DNA of 39,688 nt from NCBI GenBank assembly GCA_004524535.1, contig SDNY01000020.1, positions 1 through 39,688 on the forward strand. Reading direction: 5' to 3'. Shown here in pieces: positions 16,655 to 24,886 of this stretch. Below the pieces are notes generated by a model, which saw only the letters and a program-made list of their open reading frames with translations, had not been told where the DNA came from and searched no databases. Position 1 is the first letter of the stretch. Each line of letters opens with the position of its first letter. The stretch comes from Promethearchaeota archaeon. GTDB taxonomy: Archaea; Asgardarchaeota; Lokiarchaeia; Sigyniarchaeales; SOKP01. The translations under genes and the position numbers were made by a program.

Positions 16655-18493
16655 TTAGTAGAGATCTTTAATTACAAAGTTTAAATTTAAATCTGTCAAT
16701 GTTTCTTTGGTTGGATATGCGTTTTCAGGATTCCAACCCATATTTTTGCAATATCCTTTATAGTCTTCCAAATAATCAACATCAACAGTTCTCTCAGGCA
16801 ATTTATTATTTATTACATCAATTCCTTCTCTTAAAGAAAATGAATGTCTTAATGTCTGAATCCTTAAACCTGCTTTCACAAGTTCATCTATAGAAATATC
16901 CCACCCAACTATTGCTTTTATTAATTCTATTAATGGATATTTCAGAAAGTTATAAATAAATTCGCACAATCCAACACAATTGGTTGCTTGGAAAATCCCA
17001 CATACTAATTTTTCAGCTTCACTTCTCTCATCACCAGGCCTTTTATATTTTCTTGGCAACTCAAAACCCTCAAATAATCCATTTGATTTTACTAAAGGCC
17101 CTCGTATATACATGTCCAGTGTTGCTGTTGTATGTCTTCCTGGAGTAGGGTCAAATGCATAACTTGCACCTAAGCTGTTATAAACTTTTGGAGAATGCAT
17201 CCCAAGCTCTTGACCCATCGAATGCATAGCATACTTGCTGCTCCCTTTCTCAATTTTTTCCGAAGCAATTTTTGAACCATCTGCTAATATATCTCCAAAA
17301 CCCTCACGATTAATGATCTTCTTGACTAATTCTATAATTACGGATGAATTGCCCCATGTTAATTCGAGACCATCGGTATCTTCTTTACTAAGAATACCAT
17401 TTTCATAACATTCTATAGCGAATGCGACTGTTGCTCCTGTGGATATTGTATCTATTCCAGCTCTATTACATAAATCATTTATTGTAAATAATGACATAAG
17501 ATCGTTATTGAGGACAAGGTGCCCAAAAGTAGCACAAGTTTCATATTCAGGCCGATGAGTCTCATCGAGTCCAAGTTCAGGGACTTTCATTATAGACCCA
17601 CATTGAACTGGACAAGAAAAACATCCATAAGGTTTTTGTCTATATTTATTTATTTCCATTCCCGAAATCTTATTAATCATCTCCATAGGGAAATCTTCAT
17701 TGACAGTTCCGCCCCAATTTTTAATTGGTGTATCTCCAGTTTGAGCACAATAAGTATTTGCCATAGTTGTGCCAAATGTTTTCCATCCGACAATCATTCC
17801 TTTTGATGAAGATATCCCTTCATTGTACTCTTTTGTAAGATTAAGTAATGCCTCTTTATCTGCTACAGTGATAGCTTTATTTCCCTTTAAAACAATAGCT
17901 TTTAATTTTTTAGAACCCATAACAGCCCCAAAACCAGATCTTCCCGCAATTCTAGCTTTATCATTTACAATTCCTGAGATTAACGAGAGTTTTTCCCCTG
18001 ATTGCCCTATGCTCATAACTTGGACTTTTCCATGCTTTTCTGTCAGTTTTTCTTCTGTTTGGACAACATCTAAGCCCCATAAATCAGAAGCATCTAAAAT
18101 TTGCTTGTCATCATTAATGATTGTTATATATTTTGGACTACTTGCCATTCCTTTAATAATTATCGCATCATAGCCACATTTTCTAATCTCTGGACCAAAA
18201 TACCCTCCACAATTAGAGTCTCCCCAGGTTCCTGTCAATGGAGACTTACCAGCGACCATAAAGCGCCCTGTTAGAGGAGCAACTGTACCCGTTAACAATC
18301 CTGGAAAAAATCCAAAAAGAGCATCAGACCCAAGAGCATCCGTTTTTGAAGGCATATTTTCATAAATTAATTTTGCTGCTAAGCCATAACCTCCAAGATA
18401 TTGTCGATAAGTCTCATCTGGTAATTGTTCTTCTTTAAAAGTTCCCTCAGAAAGATTTATCCATAAAATTTTACCCATATATCCATTAGACAT
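16655..18493 (-). CDS. aor: Tungsten aldehyde:ferredoxin oxidoreductase
   Basis: A 612-residue AOR family protein. The N-terminal domain has GKILWINLSEG and GGYGLAAKL, followed by the tungstopterin-binding GRFMVAGKSPLTGTWGDSNC region. The [4Fe-4S] ligands are CFSCPVQC (about residues 291-298) and a distal Cys in CVGLCEF (about 507). It oxidises an aldehyde to a carboxylate, or runs in reverse, with ferredoxin as electron carrier. AAAGGAAT precedes the ATG. It lies 121 nt downstream of the CoA-transferase-like pair on the same strand and may share their transcript. Related BamB-type ring reductases belong to the same superfamily, but the partner subunits they need are absent here, so plain AOR is preferred. 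Confidence 0.92.
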   Translation of the reverse strand: MSNGYMGKILWINLSEGTFKEEQLPDETYRQYLGGYGLAAKLIYENMPSKTDALGSDALFGFFPGLLTGTVAPLTGRFMVAGKSPLTGTWGDSNCGGYFGPEIRKCGYDAIIIKGMASSPKYITIINDDKQILDASDLWGLDVVQTEEKLTEKHGKVQVMSIGQSGEKLSLISGIVNDKARIAGRSGFGAVMGSKKLKAIVLKGNKAITVADKEALLNLTKEYNEGISSSKGMIVGWKTFGTTMANTYCAQTGDTPIKNWGGTVNEDFPMEMINKISGMEINKYRQKPYGCFSCPVQCGSIMKVPELGLDETHRPEYETCATFGHLVLNNDLMSLFTINDLCNRAGIDTISTGATVAFAIECYENGILSKEDTDGLELTWGNSSVIIELVKKIINREGFGDILADGSKIASEKIEKGSSKYAMHSMGQELGMHSPKVYNSLGASYAFDPTPGRHTTATLDMYIRGPLVKSNGLFEGFELPRKYKRPGDERSEAEKLVCGIFQATNCVGLCEFIYNFLKYPLIELIKAIVGWDISIDELVKAGLRIQTLRHSFSLREGIDVINNKLPERTVDVDYLEDYKGYCKNMGWNPENAYPTKETLTDLNLNFVIKDLY

Positions 18494-18614
18494 AGTATTC
18501 TTATTCCTTTTTTATTTAAACAAATTTAATATTTAAATCATATTTTACACGACATTTATTATTTCTTAAAATAATTTGAGAGGTCTAGATTCTTTTATAT
18601 TACTATTTTTATGT

Positions 18615-19487
18615 TCATAATAGTAAGTTTGGAAATCTCTTTTCCATTGCTAATTCTTTTTCAATGACTTGATTTAATAATTCTTCACGTTCTTTGCCCC
18701 CAAGAACTTCTAGTTTTCTAATTTCCAATGGATCGACTTTTCCTCTTAAGAGTTTAATTTCTTTTTCTGTTGGGGGTTTTGTCTCTTTCAAATCTTTTGG
18801 AATAATCAATTCAAAACCAGTTGATTTTTTTACCGTCTCAAGATCTATGCCTGGATGGATCGTACCAATTTTCATTCTCTTAGTTTCATTATCAAAAGTA
18901 AGATATGCAAGATTAGTTATTACACATTGAGGTCCAGAACCACCACATATACTTGGCTTCCCATCTGGAAATCCAACTCCTGAAATAAAATCAACTTTTG
19001 GAACAAATGTTTTCCTATCGTGCCTTGGGGTGTATAAAAAACTCCCTCGTGAATAAAACATAGAAAAATCCGCTATGCCAGCACATCCAGGAAACCTAAT
19101 TTTCGGATTTTTCCACTCACCAATACAAATATTATTTGTATTCCCATACATATCAATTTGAGCTGGTCTAAACCATTCAATTGTAGTTAATGTATCTGAA
19201 GGAAGAGATTCTAAGGTACATTCCCCTGAATTTTGAAACTTATATGCTCTAGCGGTATTCATCTCCAAATATAACAATGATACTTGACGGGGTTCAAATA
19301 CATATGTATTACCCATGATATAATGAAAAATTGCATCTGGTGCGTGAGTTACTTTTGCTAAAGTAAATGCTGCCCATACACAAGGGGTTGCAACTCCAAC
19401 GATCATAACGTCGTCATTTCTAACTTCTCTGGCCATTAAGACCGTAAGCATCTCATCCATTGTATAATCCTTTGAATATTCACTCAT
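18615..19487 (-). CDS. CoA-transferase-fold beta subunit (GctB/IpdB-like), catalytic Glu absent
   Basis: A 290-residue family I CoA-transferase beta subunit. It aligns along its length with glutaconate CoA-transferase GctB: HAPDAIFHYIMGN, AQIDMYGNTNNICIGEWKNP, the FPGCAG turn and a C-terminal LLRGKVDPLEI. At the position of the catalytic Glu54 of GctB this protein has Ile (residue 61 if counted from the upstream GTG). The absence of this glutamate is the hallmark of IpdAB-type hydrolases that open cyclic diketone CoA esters, so CoA transfer is doubtful. I chose the ATG at 19487 because GGAGGAGTGA lies upstream at a workable distance; a GTG at 19499 sits too close to it. It follows the alpha subunit almost directly. 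Confidence 0.82.
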   Translation of the reverse strand: MSEYSKDYTMDEMLTVLMAREVRNDDVMIVGVATPCVWAAFTLAKVTHAPDAIFHYIMGNTYVFEPRQVSLLYLEMNTARAYKFQNSGECTLESLPSDTLTTIEWFRPAQIDMYGNTNNICIGEWKNPKIRFPGCAGIADFSMFYSRGSFLYTPRHDRKTFVPKVDFISGVGFPDGKPSICGGSGPQCVITNLAYLTFDNETKRMKIGTIHPGIDLETVKKSTGFELIIPKDLKETKPPTEKEIKLLRGKVDPLEIRKLEVLGGKEREELLNQVIEKELAMEKRFPNLLL

Positions 19488-19504
19488 ACTACTTCTCACT
19501 CCTC

Positions 19505-20362
19505 CTATAACAATACATTTAAAATTGTTTGTACTCCACCTACTTCTTCCAGATATTGACTATGAGTCTTATTTAGAATATATTTACGCTTATACTCCTC
19601 AAAATCTGTCTTAAGATAAGTTTGAATGTGAATCGGGTCAAAGGTATAGTTTGGAAAACAACTTGTAGGATGTGCTCCAAACGGAACTTTTACTACAGCA
19701 GCCGTAGTTTGCATTGGTATCTGAGCTCTTCTAGGTAATCTGATTATATCCTCAGTCTCAACTAACTTTTCAGATATAATAATTGTTTTTTTTGCGGTTT
19801 TTGCCATGTCATCGTCAAGCCAAACAGCTCCTTCGATATTTCCATTTCCAAACTCATCAGCATCATTAACATGTACAATAGCAACATCTAAGTCGATCTT
19901 AGGCATTGCCATTAGTTGAGTACCTGAACCTAAGGGATCTTCAAATTGTTTGATGTCATCTCTGACCTTTGGAAAATCTGTACCTATTATCCCTTTCAAA
20001 GGCATGAATGGTACCTTTAAGTAAGAACATTTAAGCCCTAAAGCAATCGAAGCTTCGCTTTCCTCAGAGATCCTGATTTCTCCAGACTCAACGCCCTTTC
20101 GATAGTGAGGAGCCATCCCAAAAACTTCCATACCGACAAAAGATGCTCTTATCTCAGAAACACATCCTCCTCCAACAAGCATATCTACATCAATCCCCCC
20201 AACAAAAGTACAAATCGAGAGGTCCTTTTTCTCTTGTCTGATTATTTCCCTGCAGGCGCATATTGGTTTCCTCCAAAATGATAATCCACCAATACCAATA
20301 AGATCGCCATTTTGGACATATGATGAAATCGCTTCTTCTAATGACATGAGTTTAGAATCCAT
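19505..20362 (-). CDS. CoA-transferase-fold alpha subunit (GctA/IpdA-like)
   Basis: A 285-residue partner of the beta subunit. Landmarks are VQNGDLIGIGGLSFWRKP near the N-terminus, the GGGCVSEIRASFVGME segment, and AIVHVNDADEFGNGNIEG, typical of GctA/IpdA proteins. GAGGTT precedes the ATG. It is the first gene of a likely operon (alpha, beta, AOR) and is divergent from the corrinoid adenosyltransferase gene across 164 bp. As the beta subunit lacks the catalytic glutamate, the complex may be a hydrolase acting on a cyclic or branched acyl-CoA. Confidence 0.85.
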   Translation of the reverse strand: MDSKLMSLEEAISSYVQNGDLIGIGGLSFWRKPICACREIIRQEKKDLSICTFVGGIDVDMLVGGGCVSEIRASFVGMEVFGMAPHYRKGVESGEIRISEESEASIALGLKCSYLKVPFMPLKGIIGTDFPKVRDDIKQFEDPLGSGTQLMAMPKIDLDVAIVHVNDADEFGNGNIEGAVWLDDDMAKTAKKTIIISEKLVETEDIIRLPRRAQIPMQTTAAVVKVPFGAHPTSCFPNYTFDPIHIQTYLKTDFEEYKRKYILNKTHSQYLEEVGGVQTILNVLL

Positions 20363-20477
20363 TTATAAACCTCAAAAAGATGATATTAAAATTTTAAGAA
20401 CTCTATAGAAATTAAAATTGTTAATACAATATTAATAATGTCAGATCGAAAATTTAATTTGATTTATCATACTGTCC

Positions 20478-20492
20478 AAAATATATTTAAAT
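20478..20492 (+). promoter_or_regulatory. TATA box of the adenosyltransferase gene
   Basis: AAAATATATTTAAAT lies about 30 nt upstream of the Shine-Dalgarno AGGTG (20516-20520). It would place the transcript start near 20505-20512, giving a leader of about 15-20 nt. The match to the archaeal TATA consensus is good. The same 164 bp gap must also hold the promoter of the divergent CoA-transferase-like genes. Confidence 0.5.
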
Positions 20493-20526
20493 ACAAAAAC
20501 TTAGAAACCAATAAAAGGTGTAGAAT

Positions 20527-21094
20527 ATTACTCGAGAAAGATTGAAGCAAGGACTTGTCCAAGTCTATTTTGGTAGAGGCAAAACTGCTGCCGTTTAAGG
20601 CAGAAGTGCCTAAGGGTAAAACTACCGCAGCCATAGGACAAGGAATACGCGCTATTGGACATGGTTTTAAAGTATACATGATACAATTTATGAAAGGAAA
20701 TTATAAATATGGAGAGATAAGGGCTCTTAAAGAGCTTCCCAACTTTGAGTTAAAACAATTTGGAAGCCCCGACCTCATAGCAGAACCAGGAGATTTTGAT
20801 CGTGAAGAGGGGAAAAAAGCGCTTGATTTTGCTAAAGAAATCATTATAAGTGATGAATATGATATAGTTATCCTCGATGAGGTGGGGGTTGCTATATCTA
20901 TGAATGTCATATCTGTTGAACCTGTTTTGGAACTTATAAAAAATAAACCTGAAAAAGTGGAATTGATTTTGACAGGGGGTCCACAAATGCATCCCAAAAT
21001 AAAACAAGTTGCTGATTTAGTTACCGAGATGAAAATGATAAAACATTATTATTCCTCTCAGGGTATTACTTCAAGATATGGAATTGAATATTAA
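20527..21094 (+). CDS. cobA: Corrinoid adenosyltransferase, apparently interrupted by a 31-nt intron
   Basis: A CobA/CobO-type ATP:corrinoid adenosyltransferase that makes the adenosylcobalamin used by the mutase at 4888-6978. The body (GIRAIGHGFKVYMIQFMKG, DIVILDEVGVAI, ILTGGPQMHPK, MKMIKHYYSSQGI) is in one frame from 20614. The N-terminal strand GLVQVYFGRGK is in another frame (20551-20583) that stops at TAA 20596-20598. Removing 20583-20613 joins them into GLVQVYFGRGKGKTTAAIGQ, the normal modified P-loop. The joined segments are 20527-20582 and 20614-21094, 178 residues. The start is probably ATT at 20527, 6 nt after AGGTG; TTG at 20542 is the alternative. If no splicing occurs, this is a pseudogene. 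Confidence 0.8.
20583..20613 (+). other. Candidate archaeal mRNA intron with bulge-helix-bulge-like motif
   Basis: The inferred intron is 31 nt. Folding gives a 4-bp central helix AGGC (20577-20580) with GCCT (20608-20611). A 3-nt 5' bulge AAA (20581-20583) and a 3-nt 3' bulge AAG (20612-20614) flank it. The inner hairpin pairs ACT with AGT and CTGCC with GGCAG around a GTTTAA loop. Cutting after the second base of each bulge yields GGC AAG GGT AAA, that is Gly-Lys-Gly-Lys. The outer helix is weak: GGTAG 20572-20576 with CTACC 20622-20626, or T20568-20571 with A20618-20621. It is therefore a relaxed form of the motif. The fold was done by eye. Confidence 0.7.
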
Positions 21095-21109
21095 TTAAAA
21101 AGCTATAAT

Positions 21110-21853
21110 TCATAATTCAAAATTTAAGCCGTCATACGCTGCGATGGTATTATTAAAGAATATTTTAGCTGCTGTTTCTGACTGTTTTCGTTCTTCCATT
21201 GTTTTGTAAAGGCTGGCGTCAAAATGTGTAATTATAAGTTGCTTAACATTACATTGTTTAGCGATATTGGCAGCAGATTCTGGATTTAGATGGGGCCAAG
21301 AGTCTTCAAATTGACCAGATTTATAAGAACACTCGCTTATTAGTAAATCAACATCGTTTGCAAGTTCTAAGATATTATCACACATACCAGTGTCAGTACA
21401 ATACGCAATTTTTTTATCATCAAGCTCAAATCTATAACCTAAACAAAGATCTGAATGAACAAGGAGTTTACAATTGAAATTAACTGGCTGTTTGTATTCA
21501 CCTTCTTCTATTTCATGTATTTCTGCGTTAAAAGGTAATTCACTTAACGGCACAGTAAAAGGATGGCGTAAAATTGTATCAATATTTTTTTTGATCCCAG
21601 TATATCCATATATTTGCATCTTTTCTTTAAATTGAAATTTATTAAAGATATGAATTCCAACGATATGATCAAGGTGCAAATGACTAAGAAATAATAGAAT
21701 TGGCTTATCATCCTTTATATAATTATCTATTTTGTAAAGACCATCACCAGCATCAAGAATTATATAAAATTCTCTTGAGTCAATTAGAATACAGGAAGTG
21801 TTGCCAGTTAATGTTGAAAACCAGCCATTAGTTCCTAAAAAAATAACTTTCAA
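21110..21853 (-). CDS. Metallo-beta-lactamase fold hydrolase, RNase Z-like
   Basis: A 247-residue MBL-fold protein. The dinuclear zinc site is complete: H58-L-H60-L-D62-H63, a histidine around HSDLCLGYRF, the bridging Asp in AYCTDTGMCD, and ITHFDAS near the C-terminus. ISECSYKSG is the usual strand before the last helix. The overall layout (MKVIFLGTNGW start, NTSCILID) resembles RNase Z and arylsulfatase-like MBL proteins, but it lacks a clear exosite insertion, so tRNA 3' processing is only one possibility. It is convergent with the adenosyltransferase gene, 15 nt apart. Confidence 0.85.
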   Translation of the reverse strand: MKVIFLGTNGWFSTLTGNTSCILIDSREFYIILDAGDGLYKIDNYIKDDKPILLFLSHLHLDHIVGIHIFNKFQFKEKMQIYGYTGIKKNIDTILRHPFTVPLSELPFNAEIHEIEEGEYKQPVNFNCKLLVHSDLCLGYRFELDDKKIAYCTDTGMCDNILELANDVDLLISECSYKSGQFEDSWPHLNPESAANIAKQCNVKQLIITHFDASLYKTMEERKQSETAAKIFFNNTIAAYDGLNFEL

Positions 21854-21920
21854 ATTTTAGTGTCAACTTTTAGTATTGTTACCATTTGATGGCATCGGGG
21901 TCAGAAAAGTTTAACTTATT

Positions 21921-22130
21921 TTAGTCGAATTCGACACCGATTTCCTTGAAAGAGACCTTAGGATATTGGGCAATCGCAATCACTTCTTTCCTTAAATAAT
22001 AGAAGAACAACTTATGCGTCCATCTTAGATGGTTCATCCTATTTGAAATATTATTCTCTTGAAGGAGTGCATAAAACCAATCCAAGTCCTTAGAGATTTT
22101 TGCTCTTCTAAATTCAACAAATTCTCCCAT
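21921..22130 (-). CDS. Hypothetical small protein
   Basis: A 69-residue reading frame in a gap between the MBL protein and the 594-residue protein. It is charged and aromatic-rich (DLDWFYALL, HLRWTHKLFFYYLRKE), with no recognised motif and no membrane span. No good Shine-Dalgarno sequence precedes the ATG. It could be a small gene, the leftover of a longer one, or chance. Confidence 0.3.
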   Translation of the reverse strand: MGEFVEFRRAKISKDLDWFYALLQENNISNRMNHLRWTHKLFFYYLRKEVIAIAQYPKVSFKEIGVEFD

Positions 22131-22292
22131 ACCATTTCTCTTTGATCTTTTTCTCGTTCATTTTGAATGTTTGAAACTTTTAAAAATCAAGAAAGCTTTA
22201 CAGTCCCCTATAATATGTATAAAAATGAATTACTCAACATATTGGATTTAGAATATAATGATTATATTATGATAGTTATAATTGATTAAGCT

Positions 22293-24077
22293 ATGGATAT
22301 GGGATGCATTATAAGACCTGGAGATGAGGTTAAAATATTACCTGATTTTACAAAAGCAAGTATATTATTTGATGAATTAAGGGATTATGTTGAAGAAGTT
22401 ATAATACGAGCAGATATAGAGATTTTAACTAGAATAGGTACAATACTAGATGAAACATTATATTCATATATGGGATTAAAAGCTAGCCAATTTAGGACAA
22501 TGAAATATAGATTAAATAAAAAGAATTTACCTTCGCTTTATTTTATACCAAGAGTTTATCTCAATCTTTATGATAAATTGAGACCTTATGTATCGGATAA
22601 GGATTGGAAGACTATAGAATGTAAAATTAATGAGTTATATTCTGTTTTATTTCGAAGTAACTTAGGATTTTCAGATTTCAAATCTTTATACTTAAATCCT
22701 CAAATTGTCGACTTTAGCAAATTCAAAGAACTGTTTAGATCTTTCAAATATGGTCAAAGAAGTTCTCACATAGTATCTCAAAAACGATTTTTAATAGATA
22801 AATTAGAATTATCTTTCTTTAGTATTTTTCTTGAGTTTAGGGAAGGTAAAAGATCGCTTACTACAACCGATAGACATCTTAGTAACTTATTATTTGATAA
22901 AGCTTATAGGACAAATATTTTTACAGCTACTGAAAAAGAAGAAAGAATTAATTTGCCAACTCTTTTAGCTCTCATTTATAGAATAGATTGTTTAACATTA
23001 TTAGATTTAAAGTCTAAGGGTGTTAATAGTGCTAATCTACATAAGCTTGAGAGGCTGAAGGATAACTTTAGAGCAATAATAGAAGATTTTATTGTTAGCA
23101 ATCCTTACATTGATAGTCCATATATTGGTAAATGGGGTGAGACTATTATTGAGCGTGAACCAGAATTTTATAGACCTGAGCTGGAATTATTAATCGAATT
23201 TTATATTGCTTTTTCCAATCAAAAAGGTCGAGAGATTTCACTTGAAGAATTAAAGAATGAATTAGGCATTAATCCAGGATTTTTAAATTTACATGATGTT
23301 AGCATTATTACATGGAATACATTCTTAAAATTAGTTGGCGAGTTTAAAGGTAATTATTACTTTTTAGGTATCCTGCATAAGAGCTTAACTTGTAAAAATT
23401 ATAAGCGAACGTCTCAAGCATTAAGAATTTATAGGAATGATAGAGAAATAAATCCGCCAAAAGAGTCGGGATATCATGAGAATTGGAATGATAGGGATTT
23501 AAAGGATTTTCATATCGTGATTTTATTATTAAGAGATCTTGGTCATGATATTCGTAACCTACAGCCAATAGATTCATCTTCGTTTTTAAGACAATTAAAT
23601 AATAAATATAAGTTCAGACGTCATCATATATTTAAGGAAAGTGATAGAAAAAGTTTAGATCCAAATAAATTGGCTTTAGTAATACAAGCTTATCATTATG
23701 CCTTAGAGAGTCTTGATACTTCAACTGTTAATGATTTAATCAGCAAAAGACTTAATTGGAATGATAATTCATGTCCACAATTTTATAAGGAATTATTTCC
23801 AGATGATTGGAATGATTTATGGCAAGAAATTATTGAAAGGCGAGATTATTTAAAACAGCGTGGTGTTGAAGAATTTCTTAAGAAATATTATCCTGATGTG
23901 GTTACTCGAGTATTTGGGAATCGATTTGTCAAAGGATCATTAGAGACTAAAGTAAGAAATATGATTTATAATTGGATAAAATTAGGAAATCCAATACCTA
24001 ATCTTCCAGATTATTTAGATAATATTTTAATAGGTCCAATTCAACAAAAAATAACAAATTATTTAGGAAATCTTTAA
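22293..24077 (+). CDS. Large uncharacterised protein with a possible degenerate HNH motif
   Basis: I do not recognise this 594-residue protein. It is mostly helical and basic. A stretch near the N-terminus (ETLYSYMGLKASQFRTMKYR) looks like a helix-turn-helix. Around residue 447, FRRHHIFKESDRK is followed by NKLALVIQAYH. That His-His-Ile then Asn-Lys-Leu then His spacing recalls the ββα-metal core of HNH proteins, without the zinc-binding cysteines. It stands alone between weakly supported neighbours and has an in-frame TAA just before the ATG. Nuclease activity is inference from one motif. Confidence 0.6.
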   Translation: MDMGCIIRPGDEVKILPDFTKASILFDELRDYVEEVIIRADIEILTRIGTILDETLYSYMGLKASQFRTMKYRLNKKNLPSLYFIPRVYLNLYDKLRPYVSDKDWKTIECKINELYSVLFRSNLGFSDFKSLYLNPQIVDFSKFKELFRSFKYGQRSSHIVSQKRFLIDKLELSFFSIFLEFREGKRSLTTTDRHLSNLLFDKAYRTNIFTATEKEERINLPTLLALIYRIDCLTLLDLKSKGVNSANLHKLERLKDNFRAIIEDFIVSNPYIDSPYIGKWGETIIEREPEFYRPELELLIEFYIAFSNQKGREISLEELKNELGINPGFLNLHDVSIITWNTFLKLVGEFKGNYYFLGILHKSLTCKNYKRTSQALRIYRNDREINPPKESGYHENWNDRDLKDFHIVILLLRDLGHDIRNLQPIDSSSFLRQLNNKYKFRRHHIFKESDRKSLDPNKLALVIQAYHYALESLDTSTVNDLISKRLNWNDNSCPQFYKELFPDDWNDLWQEIIERRDYLKQRGVEEFLKKYYPDVVTRVFGNRFVKGSLETKVRNMIYNWIKLGNPIPNLPDYLDNILIGPIQQKITNYLGNL

Positions 24078-24273
24078 GTTTTTAATAAAATACTTTTTTT
24101 TAAAATATGTACATTTGTTCATTGTAATAATATAGATAAATATATGATTTATATTCCAAAGTATTATGGATGGTTTTATATAAATTGCTATAGAAAGAGT
24201 CTTGCTATTTAATTCTATGATTAGAAAATAAAAATTAGAAAAATAAAATAATCTTTATCTTTTATAGAAATGA

Positions 24274-24717
24274 TCATCCAGGAAAGACAATTGTACCTTC
24301 ACCAGAAGTCACTACTTCATCCTTTTCATTCTTTACAATCGTGTCGCAGATAATGAATTTTAATTTACCCTCTTTTTTAGTAAATTTATCTTTTACTGTA
24401 GCTATAGCGGTTAATTTATCACCGAAAAATACAGGTTTAAGAAATTTAACTGTCTGACCACCATATAAAATACCTGGTCCAAACAATTTGGTACCTAAAA
24501 CCGCTGAAATTAAACCAGAACTTAAAGCTCCATGCGCTACTTGTTTCCCAAACATCTGAGTTTTTGCATATTCAGGATTAACATGGATAGGGTTGTAATC
24601 ACCAGTTACTTCTGCAAATTTCATGACATCTTCTTCAGTTATCGTTTTAGTAAACTCTGCTGATTGCCCAATTTCGTAATCTTCCCATTTAACGGGTTTT
24701 AAATTTGAATTCGTCAT
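24274..24717 (-). CDS. MaoC-like (R)-specific enoyl-CoA hydratase
   Basis: A 147-residue single hot-dog-fold protein of the MaoC/PhaJ family. The hydratase 2 motif is intact: FAEVTGDYNPIHVNPEYA supplies the catalytic Asp and His, and GALSSGLISAVLGTKLFGPG follows. It would hydrate a trans-2-enoyl-CoA to the (R)-3-hydroxyacyl-CoA. I start it at the ATG at 24717; a TTG four codons upstream is possible but has no better ribosome site. It is divergent from the thiolase-DUF35 operon, with which it fits functionally. Confidence 0.88.
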   Translation of the reverse strand: MTNSNLKPVKWEDYEIGQSAEFTKTITEEDVMKFAEVTGDYNPIHVNPEYAKTQMFGKQVAHGALSSGLISAVLGTKLFGPGILYGGQTVKFLKPVFFGDKLTAIATVKDKFTKKEGKLKFIICDTIVKNEKDEVVTSGEGTIVFPG

Positions 24718-24886
24718 AATAATAATCAAATGAAGTTATAGATAAAAAGGTTAACCTTCTAATTATGTATAAAAAAAATGCTCAAAAAAGTATATTAGAA
24801 ATCATAAGAAATTTAATTTTTCGATTATTCAATTTTTTAATTTAAATTAATTATAAGATTAAAATTAAAGAAAAAAGTGTAAAATT

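Noticed and set aside
15036-17806. Several plus-strand reading frames of 60-134 codons opposite the GH3 and AOR genes
   Set aside because: They are antisense to clear enzymes and have no family features or ribosome sites.
16655-18493. AOR-family protein as the benzoyl-CoA reductase subunit BamB
   Set aside because: None of the partner subunits of a Bam complex is encoded nearby.
20578-20623. Imperfect direct repeats GGCAAAACT and GGTAAAACT as evidence of a 37-nt duplication or hop
   Set aside because: Removing 37 nt leaves the P-loop two residues short, whereas removing 31 nt gives the normal motif and matches the bulges.
20555-21094. Reading the adenosyltransferase as a simple gene starting at TTG 20555
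   Set aside because: That frame starts with residues unlike any CobA (MSKSILVEAKLLPF) and lacks the conserved first beta strand, which is encoded just upstream in another frame.
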